A stretch of DNA of 64,000 nt from JAFGPS01 sp964628465 (GTDB lineage: Bacteria > Planctomycetota > Phycisphaerae > Sedimentisphaerales > Anaerobacaceae): assembly GCA_964628465.1 (NCBI GenBank), contig CAZVOA010000013.1:16511-80510 (forward strand). The letters run 5' to 3'. Every line of letters starts with the position of its first letter. Position 1 is the stretch's first letter. A program made the position numbers and the translations under genes. A model generated the notes under the pieces. The model saw nothing but the letters and a program-made list of their open reading frames with translations. It was not told where the DNA came from and did not search any database. Of this stretch, positions 1 to 8,213 are shown one piece after another.

Positions 1-387
1 TTTTTCTCCAAATCTCGCGGTATGTTGTCCACCGGAAGCTATTCTGCTGAAACATTCAACCGATGGGCAATTATCGAGCAAGCCGTCAAACTGCTCAGAT
101 TTCAGACGAATAGACCACATTGGCGCATTTCTTGAAAATCCCTGATCAGGTCTTGATGGATAAATAAATATCGTATTTGTTCCGAAAGTTTCAACCTGTG
201 TTAAGATTTTCGCTTTCAGGCCGCTTAATGCGGCGATAACCGCCGTGACAGAAGCGACACCGATTACAATACCAATTGTCGTAAGTGTCGATCGCATTTT
301 ATTGGCCCATATCTGACCAAGAGCCAGATATACGCTTTGATATAAAAGACGAATAAAAATCAGGGGCGTCTGTAAAATAAACTTCAT
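1..387 (-). CDS. ABC transporter permease, MacB/FtsX type (3' part cut by window edge)
   Basis: The first 129 residues of an inner-membrane permease are present; the rest lies beyond the window. After a short cytoplasmic start (MKFILQTPLIFIRLLYQSVY) comes the LGQIWANKMRSTLTTIGIVI stretch, the typical first membrane helix of MacB-like permeases, then the start of the periplasmic core domain. Its ATG overlaps the TGA stop of the upstream ATPase gene (ATGA), so the two are translationally coupled. With the ATPase and adaptor it should form a MacAB-type tripartite exporter, moving a lipoprotein, peptide or macrolide-like substrate out of the periplasm. The substrate cannot be told from the sequence. 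The role is confident; the C-terminal half is unseen. Confidence 0.88.
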   Translation of the reverse strand, partial: MKFILQTPLIFIRLLYQSVYLALGQIWANKMRSTLTTIGIVIGVASVTAVIAALSGLKAKILTQVETFGTNTIFIYPSRPDQGFSRNAPMWSIRLKSEQFDGLLDNCPSVECFSRIASGGQHTARFGEK

Positions 388-1145
388 ATTTTTTTGCCCT
401 CCGAACTTTTATTTTCTTTATTAAATTTCAGACTTCTCTCTGTTGGAGAATCGCTTTGAATGCGGCCGTCTCTCATACGTATAATCCTGTGAGCATAATG
501 CGCGATATCATCTTCATGCGTGACAAGGATAATTGTTTGTCCCTGGCTATGCAGCTTATCAAATAATTCCATGATTCCTTCGCTCGTTTTAGTATCAAGA
601 TTACCCGTCGGCTCATCGGCAAGTAAAATACTCGGCTTGCAGATAAGCGCTCTTGCGATTGCGACACGCTGTTTTTCTCCGCCGGAAAGCTGGTTCGGTT
701 TATGGCTTACTCTTCCGGCAAGACCAACCATTTCAAGCACATCCATTGCTCTTTTGCGTCGGCTCCACCAGCCGTCACGTGAATAAATCAGCGGCATCTC
801 GACATTTTTCAACGCACTCGAATGGCCAAGCAGCTCGAAAGACTGGAAAACAAAGCCAATTCTTTCATTGCGAACCTGCGCAAGAGCGGCATCGCTCATT
901 TTCGTCGTGTCCTGGCCATCCAGCTCATAAATACCATGAGTCGCTTTATCCAAACAGCCCAGTACATTCATTAAGGTGCTTTTACCTGAACCGGAAGGCC
1001 CCATTATAGCGACATACTCATTCTCTTTAATCAAGAGATTTACTCCATCAAGCGCATGTATATTATCTACGCCAACTTTGTAAACACGTTTGACGTCATG
1101 GAGACGAATTACATTCCTGTCTGAATTTTTAGATACTGTTTGCAT
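384..1145 (-). CDS. ABC transporter ATP-binding protein, MacB/LolD family
   Basis: A 253-residue cytoplasmic ATPase that powers the adjacent permease. Visible motifs are Walker A GPSGSGKST (residues 49-57), the Q-loop Gln at 101, signature LSGGE (153-157), Walker B ILLADE (173-178, catalytic Glu 178) and the H-loop His at about 210. The spacing and the sequence around the signature match the MacB/LolD/FtsE branch (exporter-type, periplasm-facing). A charged tail of about 25 residues follows the core. The start codon lies 17 bp inside the end of the adaptor gene, and the stop overlaps the permease start, so the three genes form one tightly packed leftward operon. Confidence 0.94.
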   Translation of the reverse strand: MQTVSKNSDRNVIRLHDVKRVYKVGVDNIHALDGVNLLIKENEYVAIMGPSGSGKSTLMNVLGCLDKATHGIYELDGQDTTKMSDAALAQVRNERIGFVFQSFELLGHSSALKNVEMPLIYSRDGWWSRRKRAMDVLEMVGLAGRVSHKPNQLSGGEKQRVAIARALICKPSILLADEPTGNLDTKTSEGIMELFDKLHSQGQTIILVTHEDDIAHYAHRIIRMRDGRIQSDSPTERSLKFNKENKSSEGKKI

Positions 1146-2484
1146 CGGTTTTCTTCTGTTTTTGTTTCTTTTTGGCTTCTACTTCCTTCTCATCCTGAAT
1201 CTTCTGGTCATGCTTGAGGCTATCGAGAACCTTGTAAGGACCGACTACAATTTTATCATCTTCAGAGATACCTTTTTCTATAATCGTATGCGTCAAATCA
1301 CTCTGGCCCATTTTAACCGGCGTGGCAACAGCTTTGCCGTCAATATAACGAAAAACAACAATAGCAAATGTCTTTTCCTTATCGATGTAAGGATTATTTT
1401 CACGAATATCAATCGGCAGAGTATCAGTATTTCGATCCATTACCGCCTGCATGGGAACAGTCAAGACATCGGTATGCTTCAAAGTTTCGATATCGACATG
1501 TGCAGTCAGACCTGAATATAAAGTATCTTCGACAGAATCGAGAAGAATTTCAGTTCTGAAATATTTAGTTCCGGTCGAAGAGTTCGTGTGAGATAACGCT
1601 ACCGATTGAACCGTACCGCAAAATTCTGCATCAGGAAAAGCGTTTACCTTCGCGGTAGCGTTTTGGCCTGTCTTAACTTTAGCGACATCAGCTTCATCGA
1701 CCTGCGCCACAACCAGCATTTTTGAAAGGTCCGCGACTTCGATTATTACCGTACCCGGATTATTCATTGTTCCTACCATAACAATCTCACCGACTTCGGC
1801 GTTTACGCGTGTCACTACGCCGTCAATTGGTGATGTTATTACCGTATAAGTTAACGCTTCTTCCGCTTCTTCTACTCTCGCGTTAGAGGCATCGAGATTG
1901 TGTTCGAGTACAACCAGGCCAAGTTCCGTCGCTTCGAGAGAACGTACAGACGCCTTGTATTGTGATGATAATTCATCAGTCCTTAACACAGATTGTTCAT
2001 ACGTAGTCGCGCTTATATCATTTGACGCAAGAAGCCCTTTTTGACGCTCTAAATCACGTTGCGCCTGTTTTAATTGAGCTTCAAGACCAGCAAGAGTCGC
2101 TCTCTGGCCTTCAATTCTTGCTTTTTCGACCTTAAGTTGTGCCGCCTGTCCATCTCGTGAAGATTTCGTGTAACTTAACTGGCTCTCAAGGTCTTTGGCA
2201 TCGAGCTTAACCAGTATATCGCCTTTTTTCACTTTTTCACCTTCATCGAAAGGAAGCTCAATAATACGCGAAGTCACTTTCGCGCTTAACTCGACTTTCG
2301 TTTTGGGTTCGATTTCTCCCGGTGCGCTGACAAATTCAATTAATTCACCTCTCTTGGGATTTTCGACATGTACAACCTGGCCTTTGTTTTTTGAAGCAAA
2401 CTTTAATTGTACCGCAACCTGAACAACAGATAGAATTACTAATATCAGAACGATAACAATAATTATCGTACGGGATTTTTTCAT
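1129..2484 (-). CDS. Periplasmic adaptor (HlyD/MacA-type membrane fusion protein)
   Basis: A 451-residue adaptor that bridges the inner-membrane ABC permease and an outer-membrane channel. It has one N-terminal membrane anchor (about residues 5-27), a lipoyl-like half-motif followed by a long alpha-hairpin coiled coil (about 95-215), the second lipoyl half (ITSPIDGVVTRVNAEVGEIV), a beta-barrel region and a lysine-rich C-terminal tail. A Shine-Dalgarno-like AAAGGA lies just before the ATG. It is the first gene of the three-gene exporter operon. No TolC gene sits in this operon; the TolC-like gene at 59.6 kb belongs to an RND system but could be shared. Confidence 0.92.
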   Translation of the reverse strand: MKKSRTIIIVIVLILVILSVVQVAVQLKFASKNKGQVVHVENPKRGELIEFVSAPGEIEPKTKVELSAKVTSRIIELPFDEGEKVKKGDILVKLDAKDLESQLSYTKSSRDGQAAQLKVEKARIEGQRATLAGLEAQLKQAQRDLERQKGLLASNDISATTYEQSVLRTDELSSQYKASVRSLEATELGLVVLEHNLDASNARVEEAEEALTYTVITSPIDGVVTRVNAEVGEIVMVGTMNNPGTVIIEVADLSKMLVVAQVDEADVAKVKTGQNATAKVNAFPDAEFCGTVQSVALSHTNSSTGTKYFRTEILLDSVEDTLYSGLTAHVDIETLKHTDVLTVPMQAVMDRNTDTLPIDIRENNPYIDKEKTFAIVVFRYIDGKAVATPVKMGQSDLTHTIIEKGISEDDKIVVGPYKVLDSLKHDQKIQDEKEVEAKKKQKQKKTDANSI

Positions 2485-2602
2485 CCTGTGTCCTTTCTTG
2501 TTAAAGTATCGTTAAATTATACGATTTATATATACCTATATATCCATAGACGCATGATAAGTAAAATTATTGCGCAAATAATAAAAAAAAATAAAAATTG
2601 CT

Positions 2603-2743
2603 CTATTTCTCCACCGCAACCTGAACTTGAGCTTGTGCCTGACAGGAAAAATGCTCTTCGATCTCAAAAGGCTGTCCCGGCCCGCAACCGGCAATAAAAC
2701 AGACAATCGCGGCTAAAACAATTAAAATTATATATGATTTCAT
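2603..2743 (-). CDS. Small putative lipoprotein (46 aa)
   Basis: A short reading frame with a hydrophobic signal (MKSYIILIVLAAIVCF) ending in a lipobox-like IAGC, so Cys 20 would be the lipidated residue. The mature part would be only 27 residues and ends in a Gln/Ala/Val-rich segment (QAQAQVQVAVEK). An AGG-type ribosome-binding site (TCAGG) lies about 9 bases before the ATG. It sits about 118 bp upstream of the adaptor gene on the same strand and could be the first gene of that operon. No family is recognised. The call rests on the signal and lipobox alone. Confidence 0.45.
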   Translation of the reverse strand: MKSYIILIVLAAIVCFIAGCGPGQPFEIEEHFSCQAQAQVQVAVEK

Positions 2744-2892
2744 AATTTTACCTGAAAATGAATTATAATACGCTTATCTACAGTACAATTTCACCAAATC
2801 CCTGTCGGATAATTTTATCAGGACAATATTACAGCGTCCAGAGATTTTCAAAGGATACTTCGGATAAAGTAATTTGGGCGATTTGCAGGTGA

Positions 2893-3459
2893 TTATTCCC
2901 GCGGATTTGCGTTGTCCTCCACGGAATCTCCTATTTCTCCCGTACTATCTATATTAATATTAATACACGTAAAAAGGAATTTAGCGACAGATTTGACGTC
3001 ACCAATAATATTTTCCAGCTCAGTCTGGATTGACCCCTGGACGATTCCCGCAAAAGCGATTCCTTTGTCGTAGTTGACAATATTTGTAAGTCCTGTGATA
3101 GTTTCATTAAACTGGTCTTTTTCCTCAACCGTAGGATTTGACGGAAGAAAGAAAGTGCTAATGAGAAAAATATAAACAATTCCGGCAGCAATCGCAATCG
3201 GACGTAACTTTAGTTTGAAAGGAACCAGAGTAGTTTTATCTTCGGTTATGTTCTGCATAATTTGAACATTTGCTTCTGAAGAAAAGTCTTTAGTAAGAAG
3301 CCTCGCTTCTGCGGGCAAAGCACTTTCCATAAAGTTTGTTACGTTATAAAAATGCCTGCAGCTTTCGCAATTTTCCAAATGCTTTTTTGTCATAGTCATG
3401 ACAGGTTTTTCCACATCAAATGAATGCGAGATATTCAAACGATAAAACCAACAAAACAT
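2893..3459 (-). CDS. Anti-sigma factor, zinc-finger (ZAS) type, membrane anchored
   Basis: A 188-residue protein directly downstream of an ECF sigma gene (42-bp gap), in the usual order for a sigma/anti-sigma pair. The N-terminus has a ZAS-like motif: Cys 3, then His 27, Cys 31 and Cys 34 (HxxxCxxC). A single membrane helix follows at about residues 90-107 (IAIAAGIVYIFLISTFFLP), then a C-terminal extracytoplasmic domain of about 80 residues. The expected role is to hold the partner sigma factor at the membrane until an envelope signal releases it. AAGGTG before the ATG supports this start, which is also needed to include Cys 3. Confidence 0.78.
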   Translation of the reverse strand: MFCWFYRLNISHSFDVEKPVMTMTKKHLENCESCRHFYNVTNFMESALPAEARLLTKDFSSEANVQIMQNITEDKTTLVPFKLKLRPIAIAAGIVYIFLISTFFLPSNPTVEEKDQFNETITGLTNIVNYDKGIAFAGIVQGSIQTELENIIGDVKSVAKFLFTCININIDSTGEIGDSVEDNANPRE

Positions 3460-3501
3460 TTTACACCTTCTGCTTTCTATACAATGACATCATTTTTATA
3501 A

Positions 3502-4062
3502 TTACAATTCAGTATCAGCATAATCTTTCGGTAAATTTTTCAATTGTTCCGAAAAAACTTTTCGAGCCCTGTATAAAAGAACTTTTATATTCACCTGGGA
3601 TTTCCCCATTACTTTGGAAATATCTTTAATCGACATATTCTCAGAGTATTTAAACCATAGAACCTGATATTGATTAGGCGGCAATTTTTCGGCCAACGAC
3701 CACAAACTAATTTCCGCGTTATCATTCTGCGCCGTTTCATGTGAAATCAATTCATGTTCAGAGAGCTTTTCAACTTCCTGAACTCTCTTGGCGTGATGAT
3801 AATGATTAATAGCCAAACGTCGCGCTATTGTAAAAAGCCAAGTCGAAAATTTATATTTATTTTGATACTTCTGAAGATTACGATACGTTCTAATAAAAGT
3901 TTCCTGCACCAAATCCTCGGCATCGTCTCTGTTGGAAGTATAGCCGCGTATGACAAACAAAAGACTGTCACTATACCTGCGGACCAATTCCGCAAAGGAT
4001 TCACGACATCCATTTTGTGCATCCAGCACAAGCTCTTCATCAGTAGCGCTAACTTTATTCAC
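3502..4062 (-). CDS. ECF-type RNA polymerase sigma factor (sigma-70 family)
   Basis: A 186-residue sigma factor with region 2 at about residues 20-90 (including DAEDLVQETFIRTYRNL and the WLFTIARRLAINHYH -10 recognition helix) and region 4 at about 120-180 (QYQVLWFKYSENMSIKDISK, a helix-turn-helix). The length fits the ECF group. It is followed by its probable anti-sigma factor and preceded, with a 36-bp gap, by an exported protein gene on the same strand, so all three may be co-transcribed. Which genes it controls is not shown here. Confidence 0.92.
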   Translation of the reverse strand: MNKVSATDEELVLDAQNGCRESFAELVRRYSDSLLFVIRGYTSNRDDAEDLVQETFIRTYRNLQKYQNKYKFSTWLFTIARRLAINHYHHAKRVQEVEKLSEHELISHETAQNDNAEISLWSLAEKLPPNQYQVLWFKYSENMSIKDISKVMGKSQVNIKVLLYRARKVFSEQLKNLPKDYADTEL

Positions 4063-4098
4063 GAAATAATAACTCTAACTTGAAGCTTCTTTCTATTT

Positions 4099-5022
4099 TT
4101 ATTTTTTACCTGCTTGATTTTCGATAATTTTCTGAACCATTTCAGGCTTCAATTCCAAACGAATCTGTACCATATTAAAATCAGTTGTAAGTTTTATCAT
4201 TTGCCCTATCTTTGCCAATTCAGGCTGATTATCTCCGGCCAAAGAAAACAACGCAACAATACCATCTGCCAGTTTACTGATATTTTGCGCTGTTTCCGGC
4301 GAGTTAGTTTTTAATTTAACGGAAGCAAATAAGTTTTCCGAATCCTGACCAGCGGCAATAATAATCTGTTCAGTTTGTTTCAGCACCGCGGCATTCGGCT
4401 CATCGCCAACCAATCGAGCGATATTTTTCGCCGCTATATGGACAAACACGTTGGAATCCGATAGTAATGAATCTTTGAATATTTCTTCTGATGTGCTTTT
4501 TCGCGTGCCTTTCATAACATCTATCGCATCCTGCAAAGACGACAGACCTGAACTGAGCATTATCAAATCATCCCGAAAAAAGCAACCGTGCATCATACGT
4601 CCTTCGGCGTTTTTATCCGTATCCCGCCATTGCTGGATTGTAATATCATCATAAACTATAGTTTTAAATTCAGCGTTCATGCCGACAAGCGCCAATAATC
4701 TTTCTTTATTGAATTTGCCCTCAATTAACAGAACCGCTTTATCCCGGTCGTTACCCTGCCCGTATAACATGACATTATAAACATCTTTGATGGGATTAAA
4801 TCCAAACACAATAGCGAAGTTTTCCAATCGCCTGTTTGCGTCTAATTCCGCTAATTTATTTTGTAAAACTTCCCCCGCAAAGGATTTACGAAACAGGTCA
4901 CAATCAAAGCCGACGAACCAATCAGCATCAGGACCAATCCTCTCCGTTTTAATAGAGCCGCTTGCTGACATACCCGCAAAAATCATTATACTTAAAACCA
5001 GAATAACCTTTAGCGTTTTCAT
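4099..5022 (-). CDS. Exported protein of unknown function, upstream of ECF sigma
   Basis: A 307-residue protein with a clear Sec signal peptide (MKTLKVILVLSIMIFAGMSA) and no later membrane helix, so it is predicted to be periplasmic or surface-exposed. It has a mixed alpha/beta pattern with recurring VLLIEGKF-like strands, broadly like the DUF3352-type exported proteins common in planctomycetes, but I cannot assign it to a family with certainty. AAGGG lies before the ATG. Its place as first gene of a probable exported protein - sigma - anti-sigma operon suggests a link with envelope sensing; this is inference. Confidence 0.7.
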   Translation of the reverse strand: MKTLKVILVLSIMIFAGMSASGSIKTERIGPDADWFVGFDCDLFRKSFAGEVLQNKLAELDANRRLENFAIVFGFNPIKDVYNVMLYGQGNDRDKAVLLIEGKFNKERLLALVGMNAEFKTIVYDDITIQQWRDTDKNAEGRMMHGCFFRDDLIMLSSGLSSLQDAIDVMKGTRKSTSEEIFKDSLLSDSNVFVHIAAKNIARLVGDEPNAAVLKQTEQIIIAAGQDSENLFASVKLKTNSPETAQNISKLADGIVALFSLAGDNQPELAKIGQMIKLTTDFNMVQIRLELKPEMVQKIIENQAGKK

Positions 5023-5102
5023 ATATTTAGCCCTTCATAAAAAATTACAGTCAATTCAAATTTCTTCGTTTTATTATTTATACAATAAAACCATACCAAA
5101 GG

Positions 5103-5612
5103 TTACAAAATGTCAGTAAGCTTTATCGCGTATTCCCTGAATTTGTCAGCGGGAAGCGTTACAGTCCGCCATTTCGGGCTTCTTTGTTTCATAAATCTGC
5201 GATAATCGTCAAGACCAACACAAAAAAAGATATACCTGTTCGACTCAAACTCGAATACTTCCCGACCATCGAAATCGACATCAATATTATCAATCTTATA
5301 GGTGAAAACAAAAACAGCTTTGTATTCAGGACCAAGAATTTCCATCCATTTTGTCAAGCCATCTATATCACCGGCGGTAACCCAGCATTCGAGTGATGAT
5401 AATTTCTCTAATGTGATACCTTTGAACCTCCTGCCCTTGACTTCGGCGAGAATTTTCCTGCCGCTCTCCAATTCCAATAGAAAATCGAAACTTTTGATTC
5501 CAGTATGTCCCAGTTCTATTGCTTTCTGGCTGTTTAATGCAACATGCTCGATTCGCCTGTCGATTAACCAGTTTTGAAATGCCCTCTCGTAATGATTCGG
5601 AAATGAATCCAT
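5103..5612 (-). CDS. PD-(D/E)XK nuclease-like protein, HYE motif family
   Basis: A 169-residue soluble protein of unknown function. Residues 43-59 fit a PD-(D/E)XK core: Asp 43 in SFDFLL, then Glu 57 and Lys 59 in LAEVKG, with 13 residues between the Asp and the Glu. The N-terminus starts with an HYExxFxxWL segment (residues 7-16). It is small and lacks any DNA-recognition domain I can see. It lies between hisS and the exported protein gene on the same strand. It could be a repair or defence nuclease, or an inactive relative; catalysis is not proven by the motif alone. Confidence 0.6.
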   Translation of the reverse strand: MDSFPNHYERAFQNWLIDRRIEHVALNSQKAIELGHTGIKSFDFLLELESGRKILAEVKGRRFKGITLEKLSSLECWVTAGDIDGLTKWMEILGPEYKAVFVFTYKIDNIDVDFDGREVFEFESNRYIFFCVGLDDYRRFMKQRSPKWRTVTLPADKFREYAIKLTDIL

Positions 5613-5706
5613 AATTTATTCGTATTGCGTATAAAGTAATGCGTATTGCGAAAAATAATTCATTGCACATAATATGCAATGCTACATTTCATAATGCTCA
5701 ATTTAC

Positions 5707-6993
5707 TCAACTCAATTCTAATAAAAATTCATTAAGGTCAACAAGTTTCTGCTCGCTTGTTGTCATATCTTTAACCGCAAGCTGATTAGATTCTATCTCT
5801 TGGCCGATAATAAGACATTTGCCCGCATTCTGTTCGGAAGCCTGCTTAAGCTGCTTATTTAACTTTGCCGCTTTATAACTGAAATTCGCGGACATACCTT
5901 TTGAACGCAATTCCATCGTTATTTTTACCGCCTGATTTTTATAAGCATCATCGACATACGCGACAAAATAATCTATGGAGTTTTTTGGGAGTTGATTTTC
6001 AAGAAGTCCTTTTTCGCGAAGCAGAATTTCGAGAACACAATCGCCCATTCCCATTCCTGTCGCGGGTATTGAAGGGCCGCCGAAATCTCTAAGAAGGTTA
6101 TCGTATCGTCCCCCGCCGCATATCGCGCGAAGCTCACCGACCGCGTCATGAACCTCAAATACGATTCCAGTATAATATGCCAGGCCGCGAACAATTCCGG
6201 GATCAAAAATACAGAAGTCACCTACTCCCATATTTTCCAGATACTCAAAAACTTTACCCAGACCCTCAAGGGCGGATTCCGTACTTTCATTCGGAGCGGT
6301 CATATCACGCACCTGCTCAATTGATTGCTCGACCATAAAATCAAGAATTTTCTTTGATATTGTTTTATCAGGAATCTGCTGATTGAGTAATTCTTCAAAT
6401 ACTTCGGCGGGAAGTTTTGCGCTTTTATCCAACAGGACATAAATATCGCCAAGTTTTTCATCAGGTATCCCGAGGCTTTTCAGGAAACCGGCCAGAAACT
6501 CGCGGCTTGATATTTTCACTTTTATATCTTTGCTCGTCAGACCGATTTGGCGAAGGTAATCAATCGTTGTAAAAATCACTTCAGCGTCCGCAAGGACATC
6601 ATCAATACCGATTATATCTATATTCCACTGGAAAAATTCACGAAGCCTTCCCTTTTGCGGCCGTTCCGCACGGAATAATCTTGGAACGGAAAACCACTTT
6701 ATCGGCTTGGCAAGAGAATTTATCTGCTGATTCACCATTCGGGCAAGAGTCGGGGTCATCTCCGGCCTCAAGGCGAGGTCACGTCCGCCCCTGTCGGTGA
6801 GCGAAAAAAGCTGTTCTACGATTTCATCGCCGCTCTTTACCTGGTACATCTTCAGATATTCGAAAATCGGTCCATCGTATTCCTGAAAACCATTTCTCAG
6901 CGATATTTTTTTCCAGCCGTCAACTATCCAGTTGTGTACGGCCATTTCAGGGGGATAAAAATCCCGCGTTCCTTTTACCGGCGATATTGTCAT
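5707..6993 (-). CDS. hisS: Histidyl-tRNA synthetase
   Basis: A class II aminoacyl-tRNA synthetase of 428 residues that charges tRNA-His. Visible landmarks are the N-terminal GTRDFYPPEM, motif 2 with FRAERPQKGRLREFFQWNID, the histidine-specific GLAYYTGIVFEV and GGGRYDNLLRDFGG segments, and motif 3 with GMGDCVLEI. The C-terminal anticodon-binding domain follows (about residues 335-428). The length is typical. Its start overlaps the stop of the upstream Cys-cluster gene by 4 bp, so the two are coupled. Confidence 0.97.
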   Translation of the reverse strand: MTISPVKGTRDFYPPEMAVHNWIVDGWKKISLRNGFQEYDGPIFEYLKMYQVKSGDEIVEQLFSLTDRGGRDLALRPEMTPTLARMVNQQINSLAKPIKWFSVPRLFRAERPQKGRLREFFQWNIDIIGIDDVLADAEVIFTTIDYLRQIGLTSKDIKVKISSREFLAGFLKSLGIPDEKLGDIYVLLDKSAKLPAEVFEELLNQQIPDKTISKKILDFMVEQSIEQVRDMTAPNESTESALEGLGKVFEYLENMGVGDFCIFDPGIVRGLAYYTGIVFEVHDAVGELRAICGGGRYDNLLRDFGGPSIPATGMGMGDCVLEILLREKGLLENQLPKNSIDYFVAYVDDAYKNQAVKITMELRSKGMSANFSYKAAKLNKQLKQASEQNAGKCLIIGQEIESNQLAVKDMTTSEQKLVDLNEFLLELS

Positions 6994-7385
6994 TTCCTGC
7001 TCTTTTTCTTCTTTTGTTTGCTTTTTTCTTTTACGTTATTATCGAACTTAACTTTTATATACTCTGCCATTTGCTTATCATCTGTAAAATGGAGTTCATA
7101 ATCATATTCACCTTCCGTGAAATCGCAATCGGAATGGCGGTATTTGCGGCAGATATTCGGCCTGTTTTCGTAATTACTACACTGATTATCTTTTTTAAGA
7201 TGCCTGCATTTATTTTTGATATTTATATACCAGTCACCATCTTCTACAAAAACCGTGATATTCTCATGGCATAAAAACCATCTTATATCATCATAATCAC
7301 TTTTTTCCTTCGGTTTTTCAATCGGAAGTGCCACATACCTGCAACACAGACCATTACATTTTTCACACTGATTTTTTTGTGTCAT
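6990..7385 (-). CDS. YkgJ-type cysteine-cluster protein
   Basis: A 131-residue protein with the Cys arrangement of the YkgJ (zinc- or iron-chelating) family: CEKCNGLCCRYVALPI at the N-terminus, CRHLKKDNQC and NRPNICRKYRHSDC in the middle. The C-terminal tail is lysine-rich. Members are thought to bind a metal through the Cys cluster, but their job is not established. It is the first gene of a two-gene unit with hisS (4-bp overlap). Confidence 0.85.
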   Translation of the reverse strand: MTQKNQCEKCNGLCCRYVALPIEKPKEKSDYDDIRWFLCHENITVFVEDGDWYINIKNKCRHLKKDNQCSNYENRPNICRKYRHSDCDFTEGEYDYELHFTDDKQMAEYIKVKFDNNVKEKSKQKKKKSRK

Positions 7386-7479
7386 TTCCTAAATCCATTT
7401 CTTTCAAAGATTGCCAACAATAAGCCAATAATATACGCAATTCGCCCCGCCGCGTCAACGGCAAACTCCGCCGCAATGA

Positions 7480-7791
7480 GTCATCCTGAGCACCGAACCT
7501 GATTTTGAGGATGTATGTGAAAGAAACCTGGAATATTAAAATAATGGGTGGCAGCCTCATCCTGTTTTTTTCAGGATGGGGATGATACACTCAAATGCTA
7601 AGCCATCCCCAAGCTTGCGCTTGAGGCTGCCACCCATAACTCATGGTAGTTTCTTAGGAGTGCAACGTTCATCCTTCGTAGTAGCCTTCTACTGAGAATG
7701 GAAAGGACCTGACCCGCGAATGTAAAATAAGTATCGTTCGTAACTTCTTATTCGAGAGCCAGATGTTTCGCCCCTTGGGACTCAACATGAC
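7480..7791. repeat. Dispersed composite repeat with imperfect terminal inverted repeats (copy 1)
   Basis: A non-coding stretch of about 312 bp bounded by GTCATCCTGAGCACC and, at the far end, GGGACTCAACATGAC (imperfect inverted ends). Inside lies a large palindrome: GGGTGGCAGCCTCATCCTG near 7550 and its partner CTTGAGGCTGCCACCCAT near 7620. The order of internal blocks (GTGAAAGAAA, the palindrome, AGTTTCTTAG) is the same as in the copy at 48.2 kb, so they are one repeat family. No reading frame in it is convincing. It resembles a non-autonomous mobile or REP-like element. Confidence 0.65.
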
Positions 7792-8213
7792 AACTTATCA
7801 TATTAAGTTTTACAGAACACGATGGGGGTCAGGGGAGAGTTCAAGACCAAAAAACTGAGAATCGACTGTAATAATCTGAAATAAAATATTGCTTATATAT
7901 TATTTTCTGATAACATTTAATTTATGGGAAATTCAGGAGGCTCTAATTTATTTAACCTTGTCCTGAAAATGAAATTATTAAGAGATCTTTTAGTCGCGAG
8001 TTAAGCGCATTTGCGTGTTTGTATATTATAGATATATACTATGGTTTGTGTCTCGGCAACATATATTAAAGAAAAAAGACAAATTAACATTCGTAGGGTG
8101 CGTGCAACGCACCAAATACAACTAATTATTGATAAATGTCACTCTCAGAAAATGTACCTGACCCTTTTAAATCACTCAAATAAAGTGATAAAATATTATA
8201 AGGAAAAAAGCAT
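7792..8213. other. Gene-free stretch before the orphan gene
   Basis: Apart from the short palindrome at 8093-8113 this AT-rich stretch holds no supported gene. A 66-codon frame that begins at 8041 runs through the palindrome, has no ribosome-binding site and overlaps the next gene, so it is not called. A Shine-Dalgarno-like AAGGAA for the next gene lies at about 8200. Confidence 0.5.
8093..8113. repeat. Short palindromic repeat GTAGGGTGCG...CGCACC
   Basis: A 21-bp unit (GTAGGGTGCGTGCAACGCACC) that folds back on itself through GGTGCGT/ACGCACC. It has the same layout as the GTAGGGTGTGC units at 40.2 kb and 44.2 kb and is probably a member of the same class of short intergenic palindromes. Confidence 0.5.

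Noticed and set aside
2488..2697. 69-codon rightward frame opposite the small lipoprotein
   Set aside because: No ribosome-binding site and no protein-like character; the opposite strand holds the better frame.
7363..7590. 75-codon leftward frame upstream of the Cys-cluster gene
   Set aside because: It lies in the composite repeat and reads as low-quality protein; no start signal.
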